The notes below the pieces were generated by a model. The model saw only the letters and a program-made list of their open reading frames with translations. It did not search any database and was not told where the DNA came from. From Thalassobaculum fulvum (GTDB lineage: Bacteria; Pseudomonadota; Alphaproteobacteria; Thalassobaculales; Thalassobaculaceae): a stretch of 64,000 nucleotides of DNA. The stretch spans positions 62,001-126,000 of the forward strand of contig NZ_BMZS01000016.1 of assembly GCF_014652915.1 (NCBI RefSeq), given 5' to 3'. Made by a program: the position numbers and the translations under genes. This document shows, one piece after another, positions 45,524-57,254 of the stretch. The stretch's first letter is position 1, and the number at the start of each line of letters is the position of its first letter.

Positions 45524-46623
45524 CGGTCGACGGCGTCCAATGCGCGCTGCACCGCCAGCGCCTGCGCGGTCTCGGCGACGTCGTGGACCCGAAGCACCTG
45601 GGCGCCGCGCGCAGCGGCGGCCAGCCCCAGCGCCAGCGAGCCGGGCAGCCGCTCGCCCGCCGGCTCCCCACGCGACAACGCCGCGATCGAGCTCTTGCGC
45701 GACGCCCCGAACAGGATCGGGCAGCCGAGGCCGTGCAGCAGGGCCAGCCACGCCGTGACCTCCAGGTTGTGCCGCACGCTCTTGGCGAAGCCGTATCCCG
45801 GGTCGAGCAGGATCCGGTCGCGGGCGATCCCGGCCCCGACCGCCGCCATCAACCGCGCCTCCAGCTCGTCGTAGACATCCAGCGGCGCGCAGTCGTAGCG
45901 CGGCTCGACCTGCATGGTCTTGGGGTCGCGCCGCATATGCATCAGCACCACCGGACAGCCGCGCCCGGCCACCAGGGCGGCGGCGCCCGGGTCGTGGGCC
46001 AGCCCGGACACGTCGTTCACCCAGGCGGCACCGGCATCCAGCGCCGCCGCCATGACCGGGGCGTTGCGGCTGTCGATCGAGACCCGGTGCCCGGCCGCGG
46101 CGAGCGCCCGGACCACCGGCTCGGTCCGCCGGATCTCCTCGTCCATCGGGACCGGGTCGGCCCCGGGGCGCGTCGACTCGCCGCCGACGTCCAGGATCGC
46201 CGCGCCCTCCTCCGCCAGCCGCATGCCGTGCTCGACCGCAGCGCCCGGGCCCGGATGCCGGCCGCCGTCATAGAAGCTGTCCGGGGTCGTGTTCACGATC
46301 CCCATGAGCAGCGGACCCGCGGCCGCGTCGGCCAGCGGCCGCCGGGCGGTCAACCGCTCCAGGCGCGCCGGCAGGTCGGGAATGTCGAGATCGGCGAGAT
46401 CCGGCAGGCTTACCCGGGTCAATGTCGCCGACGCCGCCGAGCGCACCACGAGGTCGACCGCCCGGAACGCCGCCGGCCCGCCGGCCAGGGGCCGCGCCGA
46501 GCCGTCGGCCACCGCCGCCGCCGCGTCGCCACCGGTCAGCAGGTCGCGCGGCAGCAGGTACAGGCGGCCGCCGGAATGCAGAAGCCCGCGCGAAGGCGCG
46601 GGCTTCCGTTCGATCCCGATCAC
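45520..46623 (-). CDS. folP: Dihydropteroate synthase with N-terminal extension
   Basis: This 367-residue enzyme condenses hydroxymethyl-dihydropterin pyrophosphate with p-aminobenzoate. The conserved blocks are LLMGIVNTTPDSFYDGGRH (about residue 103), AILDVGGESTRPGADPVP and LMHMRRDPKTMQ, which hold the pterin- and pABA-binding residues. The first 100 residues form an extra domain not present in the classical 280-residue enzyme; I do not recognise it. The start is probably GTG at 46623, 22 bases after the ftsH stop. Confidence 0.93.
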   Translation of the reverse strand: MIGIERKPAPSRGLLHSGGRLYLLPRDLLTGGDAAAAVADGSARPLAGGPAAFRAVDLVVRSAASATLTRVSLPDLADLDIPDLPARLERLTARRPLADAAAGPLLMGIVNTTPDSFYDGGRHPGPGAAVEHGMRLAEEGAAILDVGGESTRPGADPVPMDEEIRRTEPVVRALAAAGHRVSIDSRNAPVMAAALDAGAAWVNDVSGLAHDPGAAALVAGRGCPVVLMHMRRDPKTMQVEPRYDCAPLDVYDELEARLMAAVGAGIARDRILLDPGYGFAKSVRHNLEVTAWLALLHGLGCPILFGASRKSSIAALSRGEPAGERLPGSLALGLAAAARGAQVLRVHDVAETAQALAVQRALDAVDR

Positions 46624-46644
46624 AAGAGCAACCCGATCACCGGC

Positions 46645-48572
<1,928 letters not shown>

Positions 48573-48576
<4 letters not shown>

Positions 48577-50000
48577 GTAGCCTGCCTTCCATTGCACGGC
48601 AGTGTGGGTCGGAATCCGCTCCCGCCGCCGAAGATCCGATCGGTCGCGACCGGCAGACCGGGCGGCCGAAACCTCACCCGGACCGCCTCTCCGACCCAAC
48701 CGGACGGCGCAGCAGCGCTGGGTACAAGGTGGGGGAGGGCGATACCCCCGTCAAGGTCGACGACGGCCGGTAATGCCAGCCGCGCCGCATGCGGGATCGA
48801 CGCTCCGGCGGCGACCGCCCGCGCGGGCGCCGTACGCCGCCATCGTCGCCACCCCTCGGTGCCGCAGGCCTCGACCCGGACCGGCCGGTCGGTCGGGTTC
48901 TCGACCTCGAACCGGCCGTCCCATCGGGCCCGGCCGCCGGCGGCGACCGTGACCGGACCGTCGGCCTGGCGCCAGTCGCGCAGGACCGTCACGCTTTCGC
49001 GGCCGCACTCGATCCGGCACCCGGCCAGAGTCCGGACGCCCGCGGCCGGTGTCGCGTCGCCGATCCAGGCCAGCAGGCGCGCCAGCCGCTCGCTGCGCGG
49101 CGGATAGCCGCCGCCGCCGACCGCGCGCAGGACCCGCTCGACCAGCCGGTCGCGCAGCATCGCCGGGGCCGCGTTCAGCGCCGCGCGGTCGACCGTCACC
49201 GAGCCGGCCGGCCCGATCTCGGCATGCGCCTCGAGCCAAGCCGCGACAAAGCCGTCGAAAGCGGTGCGCGCGCCGGTCATCGCGGCCGCCAGCCGGCCCA
49301 GGCGCTCGGCCGTGACGCCGGCCGCCGCCAGCGCCGGCGCCAGCTCGCGCAGCCGGGTCCGGGCGAACCGCGGGTCGCGGTTGGACGGATCGTCGGCCCA
49401 GGCGATGCCGGCGGCCCGGCAGGTCGCCAGCAGCCGCGCCTTCGGCAGGTCGAGCAGCGGCCGCAGCAGGCGTACGCCGTCGAGGCTGCGCGACGGCGCC
49501 ATGCCGGCCAGTCCCTCCGGCCCGGTGTCGCGATCGATCCGGTGCAGCACGGTCTCGGCCTGGTCGTCCCGGTGATGCGCCAGCAGCAGCGCTCCGATCG
49601 CATCGCGCCGGCAGGCGTCCAGCAGCAGGCGGTAGCGGGCCGCGCGGGCCGCCGCCTGCAGGCCGGCGGCCGGCTTCGGGCCGGTCCAGGCCAGGGTCCG
49701 GTGCGGCCGGCCCAGCGCCGTCGACAGCCGGGCGACCGCGGCCGCCTCGCCGGCCGCCGCGGCCCGCAGCCCATGGTCGACCGTGTAGACGATCAGGCGG
49801 CCCACGCGGGATCTGGCCCAGCGATCGGCCAGGTACAGCAATGCCAAGCTGTCCGGCCCGCCGGAGACGGCGACGGCGAGCGATCCCTCGGCGTCGGCCA
49901 GCAGCGGCTCGAGCCGGGCGGCGAAGGCCGCGGCGTCGACTGGCAGCACGTCCGCCGGGTCCGGGACGACGGGCGGCGCCAGGCCGGTCAGGACCCGCAC
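48573..50000 (-). CDS. tilS: tRNA(Ile)-lysidine synthetase
   Basis: This N-type PP-loop ATPase modifies C34 of tRNA-Ile(CAT) to lysidine. The catalytic loop [15 protein letters not shown] is near residue 42, followed by the catalytic [11 protein letters not shown] and [11 protein letters not shown]. The C-terminal substrate-binding domains are present. The start is uncertain: a GTG at 50000 overlaps the cpoB stop by 13 bases, while a GTG at 49949 gives a more compact N-terminus. A cognate tRNA gene is at 28047-28122. Stop and ftsH start overlap. Confidence 0.93.
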
Positions 50001-50941
50001 TTCAGCCGCTCGGTCTCCTGGACCAGGCGGCGCTTGATGTTGGTCGGCATGTCCGGGAATTCCTGCTGCAGCCGCCCGAAGGTGGTGCAGGCCTCGGCCT
50101 TCTGGCCGACCTGGGCCAGCGCCATGCCGAGCTTCAGCAGGTTGTCGGCCGCCTTCGGGCTCTTCGGGTACTTCTGGTAGCCCTCCAGGAACGCGACCGC
50201 CGCGTCCTGATAGCGCTGGCGGACATAGTAGGTCTCGCCGAGCCAGTACTGCGCGTTGCCGGCCAGGGGGTCGTCGGGATGGGCCTGCACGAATGCCGAG
50301 AACGCCTCCTGGGCGCGGTCGTAGTCGTGCTTGACCAGCATGTTGAAAGCCGCCTCGTACCGCTCCTGGACCGAGCCGCCGGTCAGTGCGGCCTGCTGCT
50401 GCGGCGGGGCGGGAGTGGCGGCGGTGGCCTGCTGGGCCTCGGACTGGGTCAGCTGGCCGAAGGTGCGCGGCGGCGCCCCCGGCGTCTGGCCGGTCCCGGC
50501 GGCGGAGTCGGACGGGGCGGTCGACGGGGCGGCCGCGGCGCCGGGACCGGCGGCCGAGCCGCCTTCCAGCGCCTGCAGTCGCAGGTCGGTATCGGACTGG
50601 ATCTTGTCGACCTTGGTGCCGACCCGGTCGAGGCGGTAGCCGAGTTCCTCGACCCGCCCGGTCAGGGCCCGGATCTGGGTCTCGAGCTGCTGGACCTTGG
50701 TGAGCAGGTTCGGCAACGCCGCCTGGGCACCGGCGTCGACCGGGCCGCTCAGGCTGCCGGCCGGCGGGGTCTGGCCGGCGTATACGCTGCGCTGCAGGTC
50801 GGTCACCGTGCGCTCCAGCCGACCGAGCCGGTCGACGAGGGCAGAGACGTCCTGCTGGGCGGCCGCCGGGCGGCCGGTGATGGCGACGGACGCCGCGATG
50901 AGAAGCAATGCGAGGCCGTAGCGCGTCATGGGCCGATCCAT
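49988..50941 (-). CDS. cpoB: Tol-Pal system protein CpoB (YbgF)
   Basis: This 317-residue periplasmic protein has a signal peptide (LALLLIAASVAITGRPAAAQ), then an N-terminal coiled coil with KVQQLETQIRALTGRVEEL. A Ala/Pro/Gln-rich linker (about 130-185) and three TPR-like repeats with YEAAFNMLVKHDYDRAQEAF, NAQYWLGETYYVRQRYQDAA and the last to KRRLVQETERL complete it. CpoB coordinates Tol and peptidoglycan synthesis during outer-membrane constriction. ATG at 50941 or 50929 are both possible. It is separated from pal by a strong hairpin (50996-51026). Confidence 0.93.
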   Translation of the reverse strand: MDRPMTRYGLALLLIAASVAITGRPAAAQQDVSALVDRLGRLERTVTDLQRSVYAGQTPPAGSLSGPVDAGAQAALPNLLTKVQQLETQIRALTGRVEELGYRLDRVGTKVDKIQSDTDLRLQALEGGSAAGPGAAAAPSTAPSDSAAGTGQTPGAPPRTFGQLTQSEAQQATAATPAPPQQQAALTGGSVQERYEAAFNMLVKHDYDRAQEAFSAFVQAHPDDPLAGNAQYWLGETYYVRQRYQDAAVAFLEGYQKYPKSPKAADNLLKLGMALAQVGQKAEACTTFGRLQQEFPDMPTNIKRRLVQETERLKCGS

Positions 50942-50995
50942 ATCCGAATCCCACGGCGAAAATGAGGCGCCCGAGAAGCGACCCCCGAAAAGGCG

Positions 50996-51026
50996 CCGAC
51001 GGCCGCGGGCGTGCCGCGGCCGTCGG
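50996..51026 (-). terminator. GC-rich hairpin between pal and cpoB
   Basis: A perfect 13-bp inverted repeat CCGACGGCCGCGG (50996-51008) and CCGCGGCCGTCGG (51014-51026) with a 5-base loop. On the leftward transcript it lies 25 bases after the pal stop and is followed by CGCCTTTTC. The short T-run makes it a weak intrinsic terminator or attenuator, which would lower cpoB output relative to the abundant Pal. Confidence 0.6.
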
Positions 51027-51050
51027 TTCACGCTCTCGACTGCGTGTCCG

Positions 51051-51551
51051 TCAGTTGATGACGGTGACGGAACGCCGGTTCTGGGCCCACGCCTCCTCGT
51101 TCGAGCCGAGGACCGCCGGACGCTCCTTGCCGTAGGAGATCGTCGTCACGCGGCTCGGGTCGACGCCGAGGGAGACCATGTAGTCGCGGGCCGCGGCAGC
51201 GCGCCGCTCGCCCAGGGCCAGGTTGTACTCGCGGGTGCCGCGCTCGTCGCAGTGACCTTCGAGGGTGACGGTCGTCTGCGGGTACTTGCGCAGCCAGAAA
51301 GCCTGCTTCTCCAGCGTGGTGCGGGCCTCGGCCGTCAGCTCGGAGCTGTCGAACGCGAAGAACACGCGGTCGCCGACGTTGACGACGAAATCCTCGTTGG
51401 TGCCCGGAGTCGGGCCTGCCGGAGCCGGGGCCGGCGCGGTAGTGCTCTGGACGCCGCCGGTGCCGGCCCCCGCCTGACCGTCGGTCGGAGCGGTCTCGCA
51501 CGCGGCGAGCAGCGCGACGACGGCGAAAACGCTCAACAACTTCATGCGCAT
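51051..51551 (-). CDS. pal: Peptidoglycan-associated lipoprotein
   Basis: This 166-residue outer-membrane lipoprotein has a lipobox LLAAC (Cys about residue 18) after a short signal. A Pro/Ala linker follows, then an OmpA-like peptidoglycan-binding domain (about 55-166) with FFAFDSSELTAEARTTLEKQ and VTLEGHCDERGTREYNLALG. The ATG at 51551 has GAGGG about 10 bases upstream. A promoter-like pair lies at 51690-51719. It links the outer membrane to peptidoglycan and to TolB. Confidence 0.96.
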   Translation of the reverse strand: MRMKLLSVFAVVALLAACETAPTDGQAGAGTGGVQSTTAPAPAPAGPTPGTNEDFVVNVGDRVFFAFDSSELTAEARTTLEKQAFWLRKYPQTTVTLEGHCDERGTREYNLALGERRAAAARDYMVSLGVDPSRVTTISYGKERPAVLGSNEEAWAQNRRSVTVIN

Positions 51552-51689
51552 GATAGGTCATCCCTCTGGAGATGTGTGAACCCTGGCGCCCCGCCCCCTC
51601 TGGTGGTCCGCTGGGACCCCTTCCTCCGGGCCTTGCCTTTTGGTCGGTCGCACGTATCTCCGCCCGGCCCCCGACCGCGAGCGAGGCCC

Positions 51690-51719
51690 CTTATACTTGC
51701 GTAACGCTTGACGAAGCAA
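51690..51719 (-). promoter_or_regulatory. Putative pal promoter
   Basis: Read leftward, TTGCTT (51714-51719) and TATAAG (51690-51695) are separated by 18 bases, close to sigma-70 consensus and AT-rich for this genome. It lies between the tolB stop and pal start and would give pal a promoter of its own. The same stretch can form an imperfect hairpin from GCCCCTT/AAGGGGC, so it may also serve as tolB's 3' structure. Confidence 0.45.
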
Positions 51720-51740
51720 GGGGCTCCGTCGATCAGGACT

Positions 51741-53189
51741 TCAACGCAACAACGGACTCCAGGCAGGATCCGACGCATCCAACGGGGTCACCAGCTCGCG
51801 CTCGTTGTAGCCGGTGAGGTCGATCGTGTAGAGCTTCGACTCGCCGCCGCGCCCGCTGGAATCGGTGCGTTGCTGCTTGAAATACACCAGAACCCGGCCA
51901 TTCGGGGCCCAGCTCGGCGCCTCGACGAGGAAGCCGCTGGCCAGCAACCGCTCGCCGGATCCGTCGACCCGCATCACCCCAATGTGAAACTCGCCGCCGG
52001 TGATCTTGGTGAACGCTATGAGATCTCCGCGGGGCGACCATACCGGCGTTGCATAGCGGCCCTGGCCGAAGCTGATGCGGCGGACGCCGGCGCCGTTCGA
52101 ATCCATCAGGTACAGCTGCTGCGAGCCGCCGCGGTCGGAGTTGAACACCACCTGGGTGCCGTCCGGCGAGAAGCTCGGCGAGGTGTCGATCGACGTGCTG
52201 TTGGTCAGCCGGGTGACGCTGCGGGTGCGCAGGTCCATGCGGTACAGGTCGGTGATGCCGTCCCGGGCCAGGCTCATGATCACCTGATTTCCGTCGGGCG
52301 AAAACCGCGGCGCGAAAGTCATTCCGGGGAAGTCACCCAGTACTTCCTGCTGACCGGTGTCGAGGTTGAAAATATAAACCCGCGGCTTGTTGTTGTAGTA
52401 CGCGAGATAGGTGATCTCCTGGTGGGTCGGAGAGAACCGGGGGGTGAGGACCAGAGTGCCGAAATCCGTCAGGAACTGATGGTTGGCGCCGTCCTGGTCC
52501 ATGATCGCCATGCGCTTGCGCCGGCGGTTCTGCGGCCCCTCCTCGGCGATGTAGACGATCCGGCTGTCGAAATAGCCGTCCTCGCCGGTGATTCGCTTGT
52601 AGATCATGTCGGCGATGATGTGGGCCGCCCGCCGGAGCGACTCGGGAATCACCGTCAGGGTGGTGCCGGTCATGTACTGCTCGGCGAACACGTCCCACAG
52701 CCGGAAGTCGACCCGCACCTGCCGGTTGCCCAGCTCCGTCACCCGGCCGTGCACCAGCGCCTGGGCGTTGATCAGCCGCCAGTCGCCGAAGCGCGGCACC
52801 GCGTCGAACTCCAGGTCGGTCTGGATGAACGCCTGCTGGTCGATCGGGGCGAACAGGCCGGAGCGCTCCAGGTCGGCCCGGATGATGCCGGCGACCTCGC
52901 GGCCGATCCGGGTCGCCTCGATGCCCTGGCCCTTGAAGTCGGCGATCGCCACCGGCAGCGGCTCGACCCGGCCCTGGGTGATGTCGATCCGCAGCTCCGC
53001 CGCGGCCGGTCGGGCGAAGCCGGCGACGCCGCCGGCAAGCCCGCCCGCCAGCGCTCCGCCGAGCGCCAGCCGACCGAGGCCGCGGCGAGACAGGTCGGCA
53101 CGCGACGGTTCGGCCACGGGACGGACCGGCGTGTGCGGCGTCAGGACAGCATGTCCCTCGGATCGAACGTGATCGTGAAGCTTTTCCAT
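51741..53189 (-). CDS. tolB: Tol-Pal system beta-propeller protein TolB
   Basis: This 482-residue (as called) periplasmic protein has an N-terminal domain (about 60-190, [20 protein letters not shown]) and a six-bladed beta-propeller with repeated [35 protein letters not shown] and [15 protein letters not shown] motifs. It binds Pal and TolA. The signal sequence is unusual: [20 protein letters not shown] resembles a Tat signal. The ATG at 53189 has GGAGAAG upstream but overlaps tolA by 49 bases; a GTG at 53117 would give 458 residues and a shorter leader. Confidence 0.93.
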   Translation of the reverse strand: MEKLHDHVRSEGHAVLTPHTPVRPVAEPSRADLSRRGLGRLALGGALAGGLAGGVAGFARPAAAELRIDITQGRVEPLPVAIADFKGQGIEATRIGREVAGIIRADLERSGLFAPIDQQAFIQTDLEFDAVPRFGDWRLINAQALVHGRVTELGNRQVRVDFRLWDVFAEQYMTGTTLTVIPESLRRAAHIIADMIYKRITGEDGYFDSRIVYIAEEGPQNRRRKRMAIMDQDGANHQFLTDFGTLVLTPRFSPTHQEITYLAYYNNKPRVYIFNLDTGQQEVLGDFPGMTFAPRFSPDGNQVIMSLARDGITDLYRMDLRTRSVTRLTNSTSIDTSPSFSPDGTQVVFNSDRGGSQQLYLMDSNGAGVRRISFGQGRYATPVWSPRGDLIAFTKITGGEFHIGVMRVDGSGERLLASGFLVEAPSWAPNGRVLVYFKQQRTDSSGRGGESKLYTIDLTGYNERELVTPLDASDPAWSPLLR

Positions 53190-54457
53190 GTCTCGTACTT
53201 CTCCGGCGGGAGGTTGAGTGGGGTGCAGGTCGGGTTGCGCAGGGCCCGCAGCGCGGACTCCGCCGCCGCCCTGAAGAACGGGTCGGAGCGCATGCGTCCC
53301 GACTCGACGACTTCGGCCTCGCGCACCGTCCGGTCGGGGTTCATGCGAACGCGGATCTCGACGGCCAGGGACTCGCCCTCCTTCGCACCTGCCGGCACCA
53401 GCCAGCATCGTGCGATCTGCTGGCGGATCGCGTCCATCTCGGAAACCGACAACGGCCGATCGGCGTCGAAGTTCGACCGGCGCGCAGTCGAATCGGTCGT
53501 CTGCGGCGCCGCCTTGTCCGTCTCGGCCGGCGCCGAGGCGGTCTGCTTCATCCGCTGGACGGTCTTCAGCACGTTCAGGAAGTCGTCGGCCTGCTCCGGC
53601 TTCTTCTTCTCCTCGGGCGCCGGCGGCGTCTCCTTGGCGGCGGTCTGGGTCTTGGCCGGCTTCTTCGGCGGCGTCGGGCGCGACACCGGAACCGGTGGCG
53701 GCGGCGCCGGCGAGGCCTCGGCGGCCTTGACCGCCTCGGGCTCCGGCTTCGACGGCTCGGCCTTCGGCGCCTCGGGCTTGGCGGCCTCCGCCGGCTTCGG
53801 CTTCTCGGGCTCCGGCTCCGGCTTCTTCGCCTCTTCCGGCTTCGGGGTCGGCAGCGGTACCGCCGCCGGCTCGGGCGCCGGCTCGGGCGCCGGCTTGCTG
53901 GCCTCCTGCGGCTTGGCGGTCGGAACCGGCACGGCCTCGGCGGTCGCGGCCGGCTCCGGCTTCGGCTTCGGCAGCGGAACCCGCTCGGCCGCGGCGACCG
54001 CGTCCGGCTTGGGAACCGGCACCGCCTCGGCGGACGGCGCCTTGGGCGCCGGGGCCGGCGCCGGGCGGTCGGCCTGCGACGCGGGCTGCACCTGGGCGGA
54101 CCGCGCGGCCTGGGCCTTCGGCGGCTCCGACTTCGGCACCGCGGCCTGCGGCGCCTCGACCTTCGGGGGATCGATCTTCGGGGTCGGCGGCGGCGGCGGT
54201 GGCGGTGCTGCCGAGGGTGGCGGCGGCGGGGTCTTCGGAGACTCGGGCCGGGCCTTGGCGGTCTGTTTCGGCGCGTCCGGCTTCTCCGCAGCCTCGGCCG
54301 GCGGCGGCGCGTTGGTGATGGAGCCGACGGTGACCACGTCGACCACCATCAGCCGGTCCTCCAGCGGCGTCGGCCGGAACAGCTCCGGGAGCCCGATGAT
54401 CGTGAACACGACCAGGACGATATGCAGGGCAACCGACAGCGTCAGGCCGCGGGTCAT
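53141..54457 (-). CDS. tolA: TolA-like energy transducer
   Basis: This 438-residue inner-membrane-anchored protein has one transmembrane segment ([21 protein letters not shown]), which carries the conserved SXXXH motif (residues about 8-12, SVALH) that couples to TolQ-TolR. A very long Pro/Ala/Lys/Glu-rich periplasmic linker (about 50-300) follows instead of the alanine-rich helix of E. coli TolA. The C-terminal domain (about 345-438) ends [10 protein letters not shown] and contains two cysteines (Cys residues in ARCWLVP and NPTCTPLN) that could form the usual disulphide. It spans the periplasm to contact Pal and TolB. Gene order and motif support TolA over TonB. Confidence 0.9.
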   Translation of the reverse strand: MTRGLTLSVALHIVLVVFTIIGLPELFRPTPLEDRLMVVDVVTVGSITNAPPPAEAAEKPDAPKQTAKARPESPKTPPPPPSAAPPPPPPPTPKIDPPKVEAPQAAVPKSEPPKAQAARSAQVQPASQADRPAPAPAPKAPSAEAVPVPKPDAVAAAERVPLPKPKPEPAATAEAVPVPTAKPQEASKPAPEPAPEPAAVPLPTPKPEEAKKPEPEPEKPKPAEAAKPEAPKAEPSKPEPEAVKAAEASPAPPPPVPVSRPTPPKKPAKTQTAAKETPPAPEEKKKPEQADDFLNVLKTVQRMKQTASAPAETDKAAPQTTDSTARRSNFDADRPLSVSEMDAIRQQIARCWLVPAGAKEGESLAVEIRVRMNPDRTVREAEVVESGRMRSDPFFRAAAESALRALRNPTCTPLNLPPEKYETWKSFTITFDPRDMLS

Positions 54458-54472
54458 GGCCGCCTCGTCAGC

Positions 54473-54922
54473 TCACCGCGTCGCCGACGCCGGGGGTTCC
54501 GGCAGCTCGGCGAGCAGCGCCACCCGGGTGAAGCCGGCGGCACTGACCATCCCCATCACCTCCATCACCGAGCCGTAGGCGATCCGCCGGTCGCCGCGCA
54601 CGAAGATCCGGGTGTCGGCCTTGGCGCCGGTGATCGCGGTCAGGCGCGGCACCAGCTGGTCGGCGGCGACCTCGGTCTCCTGCAGGTAGATGCTGCCGTC
54701 GGCCCGCACCGTGATCACCAGCGGCTCGACCTGGTCGGTGAGCTGCGCCGCCTCGGTCTTCGGCAGGTCGACCGGCACGCCGACGGTCAACAGAGGCGCC
54801 GTGACCATGAACACGATCAGCAGCACCAGCATCACGTCGACGAACGGCGTGACGTTGATCTCGCTGAGCGGCCGGTACCGCCGCCGGCCGTTGCCTCCGG
54901 CCTTGATGATCGGAGCGGCCAC
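54473..54922 (-). CDS. tolR: Tol system biopolymer transport protein TolR
   Basis: This 149-residue ExbD/TolR-family protein has one transmembrane helix, PFVDVMLVLLIVFMVTAPLL, which contains the proton-pathway aspartate (PFVDVMLVLL). The periplasmic part has VDLPKTEAAQ and a small folded domain. It forms the stator with TolQ that uses the proton gradient to move TolA. Four bases separate it from tolQ, and 15 from tolA. Confidence 0.95.
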   Translation of the reverse strand: MAAPIIKAGGNGRRRYRPLSEINVTPFVDVMLVLLIVFMVTAPLLTVGVPVDLPKTEAAQLTDQVEPLVITVRADGSIYLQETEVAADQLVPRLTAITGAKADTRIFVRGDRRIAYGSVMEVMGMVSAAGFTRVALLAELPEPPASATR

Positions 54923-54925
54923 GGC

Positions 54926-55657
54926 CTACTGCCCCTCGTCCAGCTGACGCGACAGGATCGATCCGAACTCCGACGCGAAGCCCTCCAGCCGGGCGGCGTA
55001 CTTGCCGAGGTCGCTGGAGATCTTGTTGTAGAAGATCACCGCCGGGATCGCCGCCACCAGGCCGAGCGCGGTCGCGAACAGCGCCTCGGCGATGCCGGGG
55101 GCGACGACCGCCAGGCTGGTGTTCTTGGACGCCGCGATCGACTGGAAGCTGTTCATGATGCCCCAGACCGTGCCGAACAGCCCGATGAACGGCGCCGTCG
55201 ACCCGACCGAGGCCAGGAAGGTCATGCGCTTCTCGAGCGCCTCCATCTCGCGCGAGACGGTTAGCGCCATCACCTGGTCGATGCGCTGGCGCAGGCTGGC
55301 CCGGATCTCGTTGCCCTTCGCGGTGAGCCCGCGCGCCGCCGAGCGCCGCCACTCGCGCATCGCCGAGGCGAATACCGCCGACATCGGGTCCTCGGGATGG
55401 TTGCCCATCCGGTCGTACAGGTCCTCGAGCGACCCGCCCGACCAGAACGCCTCCTCGAAGTCCGAGGCGCGGCGCCGCAGCGAGCGCATCTTGAAGGTCT
55501 TGTCGAAGATGATCGCCCAGCAGATCACCGACGCGATCAGCAGCATGAACATCACGCCCTTCACGATCGGGTCGGCCGCCAGGAACAGGTCCCAGATACT
55601 CAGGGTGGACACCTCGGCCGCAGCCGTCCCGAGCGCAATCTGTGCGGTCTGATCCAT
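54926..55657 (-). CDS. tolQ: Tol system channel protein TolQ
   Basis: This 243-residue inner-membrane protein has three transmembrane segments. MLLIASVICWAIIFDKTFKM is near residue 40. The paired channel helices follow: STAPFIGLFGTVWGIMNSF, and the last helix in AEALFATALGLVAAIPAVIFYN. With TolR it forms a proton-driven motor for outer-membrane constriction. The ATG is 18 bases downstream of the ybgC stop. Confidence 0.96.
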   Translation of the reverse strand: MDQTAQIALGTAAAEVSTLSIWDLFLAADPIVKGVMFMLLIASVICWAIIFDKTFKMRSLRRRASDFEEAFWSGGSLEDLYDRMGNHPEDPMSAVFASAMREWRRSAARGLTAKGNEIRASLRQRIDQVMALTVSREMEALEKRMTFLASVGSTAPFIGLFGTVWGIMNSFQSIAASKNTSLAVVAPGIAEALFATALGLVAAIPAVIFYNKISSDLGKYAARLEGFASEFGSILSRQLDEGQ

Positions 55658-55675
55658 ACGCTTCCTCGTCGCTGA

Positions 55676-56158
55676 TTACGCGGCGCCCGCCGCCCCGTGG
55701 CCCGCCGAACCGTCGCCCGCCGCCCGCTCGAAGGCCTCGCGAACCGGCCCGGGGATCCGGACCGGCCGCCCCCTGCCGTTCACGCAGGCGATAGTGAGGT
55801 CGAGGGCGACCAGCGCCCCGTCCTCGCCGCGCCGGTGGACCGTCTGCTCGGCCTCGATCGAAGCGCCCCGCCAGCCGGTCATCCGGGTCCGGACCTCCAG
55901 CGCGTCGTCGAGACGCGCCGGGGCCCGGTAGTCGATGGTGCAGCGGCGCACGATGAAGATCACGTCGTGTTCGTCGCGCAGCCGCGACTGGTCGATGCCG
56001 AGGCGCCGCAGGGTCTCGGTGCGAGCCCGTTCCGCGAACTGCAGGTAGTTGGCGTGATAGACGATGCCGCCGGCATCGGTGTCCTCGTAGTACACGCGCA
56101 CCGGGAACCGGAACTCGCCGCCGGCGAGCGGCCCGACGGCCGCAGCGGGTTCAGCCAT
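55676..56158 (-). CDS. ybgC: Tol-Pal-associated acyl-CoA thioesterase YbgC
   Basis: This 160-residue hot-dog-fold thioesterase has the signature [20 protein letters not shown] with the catalytic aspartate and the active-site His/Tyr, followed by [20 protein letters not shown]. The family hydrolyses short-chain acyl-CoA, and it always heads the tol operon. The ATG at 56158 overlaps the ruvB 3' end by 8 bases. Confidence 0.95.
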   Translation of the reverse strand: MAEPAAAVGPLAGGEFRFPVRVYYEDTDAGGIVYHANYLQFAERARTETLRRLGIDQSRLRDEHDVIFIVRRCTIDYRAPARLDDALEVRTRMTGWRGASIEAEQTVHRRGEDGALVALDLTIACVNGRGRPVRIPGPVREAFERAAGDGSAGHGAAGAA

Positions 56159-57254
56159 CGCCGTCCCCCAGCGTGTCGCCGTCCCCCAGCGGTTCGTCGT
56201 CCGGGACATCGCCCGGCAGCAGCTCGAGCTGGGCGGCGGCCACCGCGCTCGGCGTCAGGCCGAGATAGCGCCAGCCCGAGGCCGACAGGACGCGGCCGCG
56301 CGGGGTCCGCTGCAGCAGGCCCTGCTGCATCAGGTACGGCTCGATGACCTCCTCGATGACGTCGCGCTGTTCGCCCAGCGCCGCCCCGAGGGTCTCGGCA
56401 CCGACCGGGCCGCCCCCGTAGTTCTCGGCGATGCAGGCGAGATAGCGTCGGTCCATGGCGTCCAGCCCGCGACGGTCGATGTCGAGGCGGGTGAGCGCGG
56501 CGTCGGCGATCCCGGCATCGACCCGGCCGCTGCCGGCGACCGCCGCGAAATCGCGCACCCGCCGCAGCAAACGCCCGGCCACCCGCGGGGTTCCGCGGGC
56601 CCGGCGGGCGATCTCGGCGGCCCCGTCCTCGGCCAGGTCGAGGTCCAGCAGGCGGGCGCCGCGCCGGACGATGCCGGTCAGTTCCTCGGGGCTGTAGAAC
56701 TCCAGCCGCAGTGGAATCCCGAAGCGCTCGCGCAGCGGCCGGGTGATCAGGCCCGACCGCGTGGTGGCCGCCACCAGGGTGAATGGCGGCAGGTCGATGC
56801 GGATCGAACGCGCCGACGGCCCCTCACCGATGATCAGGTCGAGCTGGAAGTCCTCCATGGCCGGATAGAGCACTTCCTCTACGGCAGGATTGAGGCGGTG
56901 TATCTCGTCGATGAACAGCACGTCGCGCGGCCCGAGATTGGTCAGCAGCGCCGCCAGGTCGCCGGCCTTGGCGATCACCGGGCCGGAGGTCGCCCGGAAG
57001 TTCACGCCGAGCTCGCGCGCGACGATCTGGGCCAGCGTGGTCTTGCCGAGGCCGGGCGGGCCGAACAGCAGCACGTGGTCCAGCGCCTCGCCGCGGCCGC
57101 GGGCCGCCTCGATGAACACCTTGAGGTTCCGGCGCACCGCCTGCTGGCCGGTGAAGTCGTCCAGGGTCTGCGGCCGCAGGCTGGTCTCGCCGGCGTCCTC
57201 GGGCGCCCGCTCGCCGTCGATCAGCCGGTCGGGCGCGTCGTCGTCGGTGGTCAC
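56151..57254 (-). CDS. ruvB: Holliday junction branch migration helicase RuvB
   Basis: This 367-residue AAA+ motor has the N-terminal block [19 protein letters not shown], Walker A ([17 protein letters not shown]), Walker B ([18 protein letters not shown]) and the sensor/arginine-finger region [17 protein letters not shown]. The C-terminal winged helix has [17 protein letters not shown]. It pumps DNA through RuvA-bound Holliday junctions. Overlap with ruvA by 4 bases and ybgC by 8 bases shows tight packing. Confidence 0.97.
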   Translation of the reverse strand: MTTDDDAPDRLIDGERAPEDAGETSLRPQTLDDFTGQQAVRRNLKVFIEAARGRGEALDHVLLFGPPGLGKTTLAQIVARELGVNFRATSGPVIAKAGDLAALLTNLGPRDVLFIDEIHRLNPAVEEVLYPAMEDFQLDLIIGEGPSARSIRIDLPPFTLVAATTRSGLITRPLRERFGIPLRLEFYSPEELTGIVRRGARLLDLDLAEDGAAEIARRARGTPRVAGRLLRRVRDFAAVAGSGRVDAGIADAALTRLDIDRRGLDAMDRRYLACIAENYGGGPVGAETLGAALGEQRDVIEEVIEPYLMQQGLLQRTPRGRVLSASGWRYLGLTPSAVAAAQLELLPGDVPDDEPLGDGDTLGDGDG

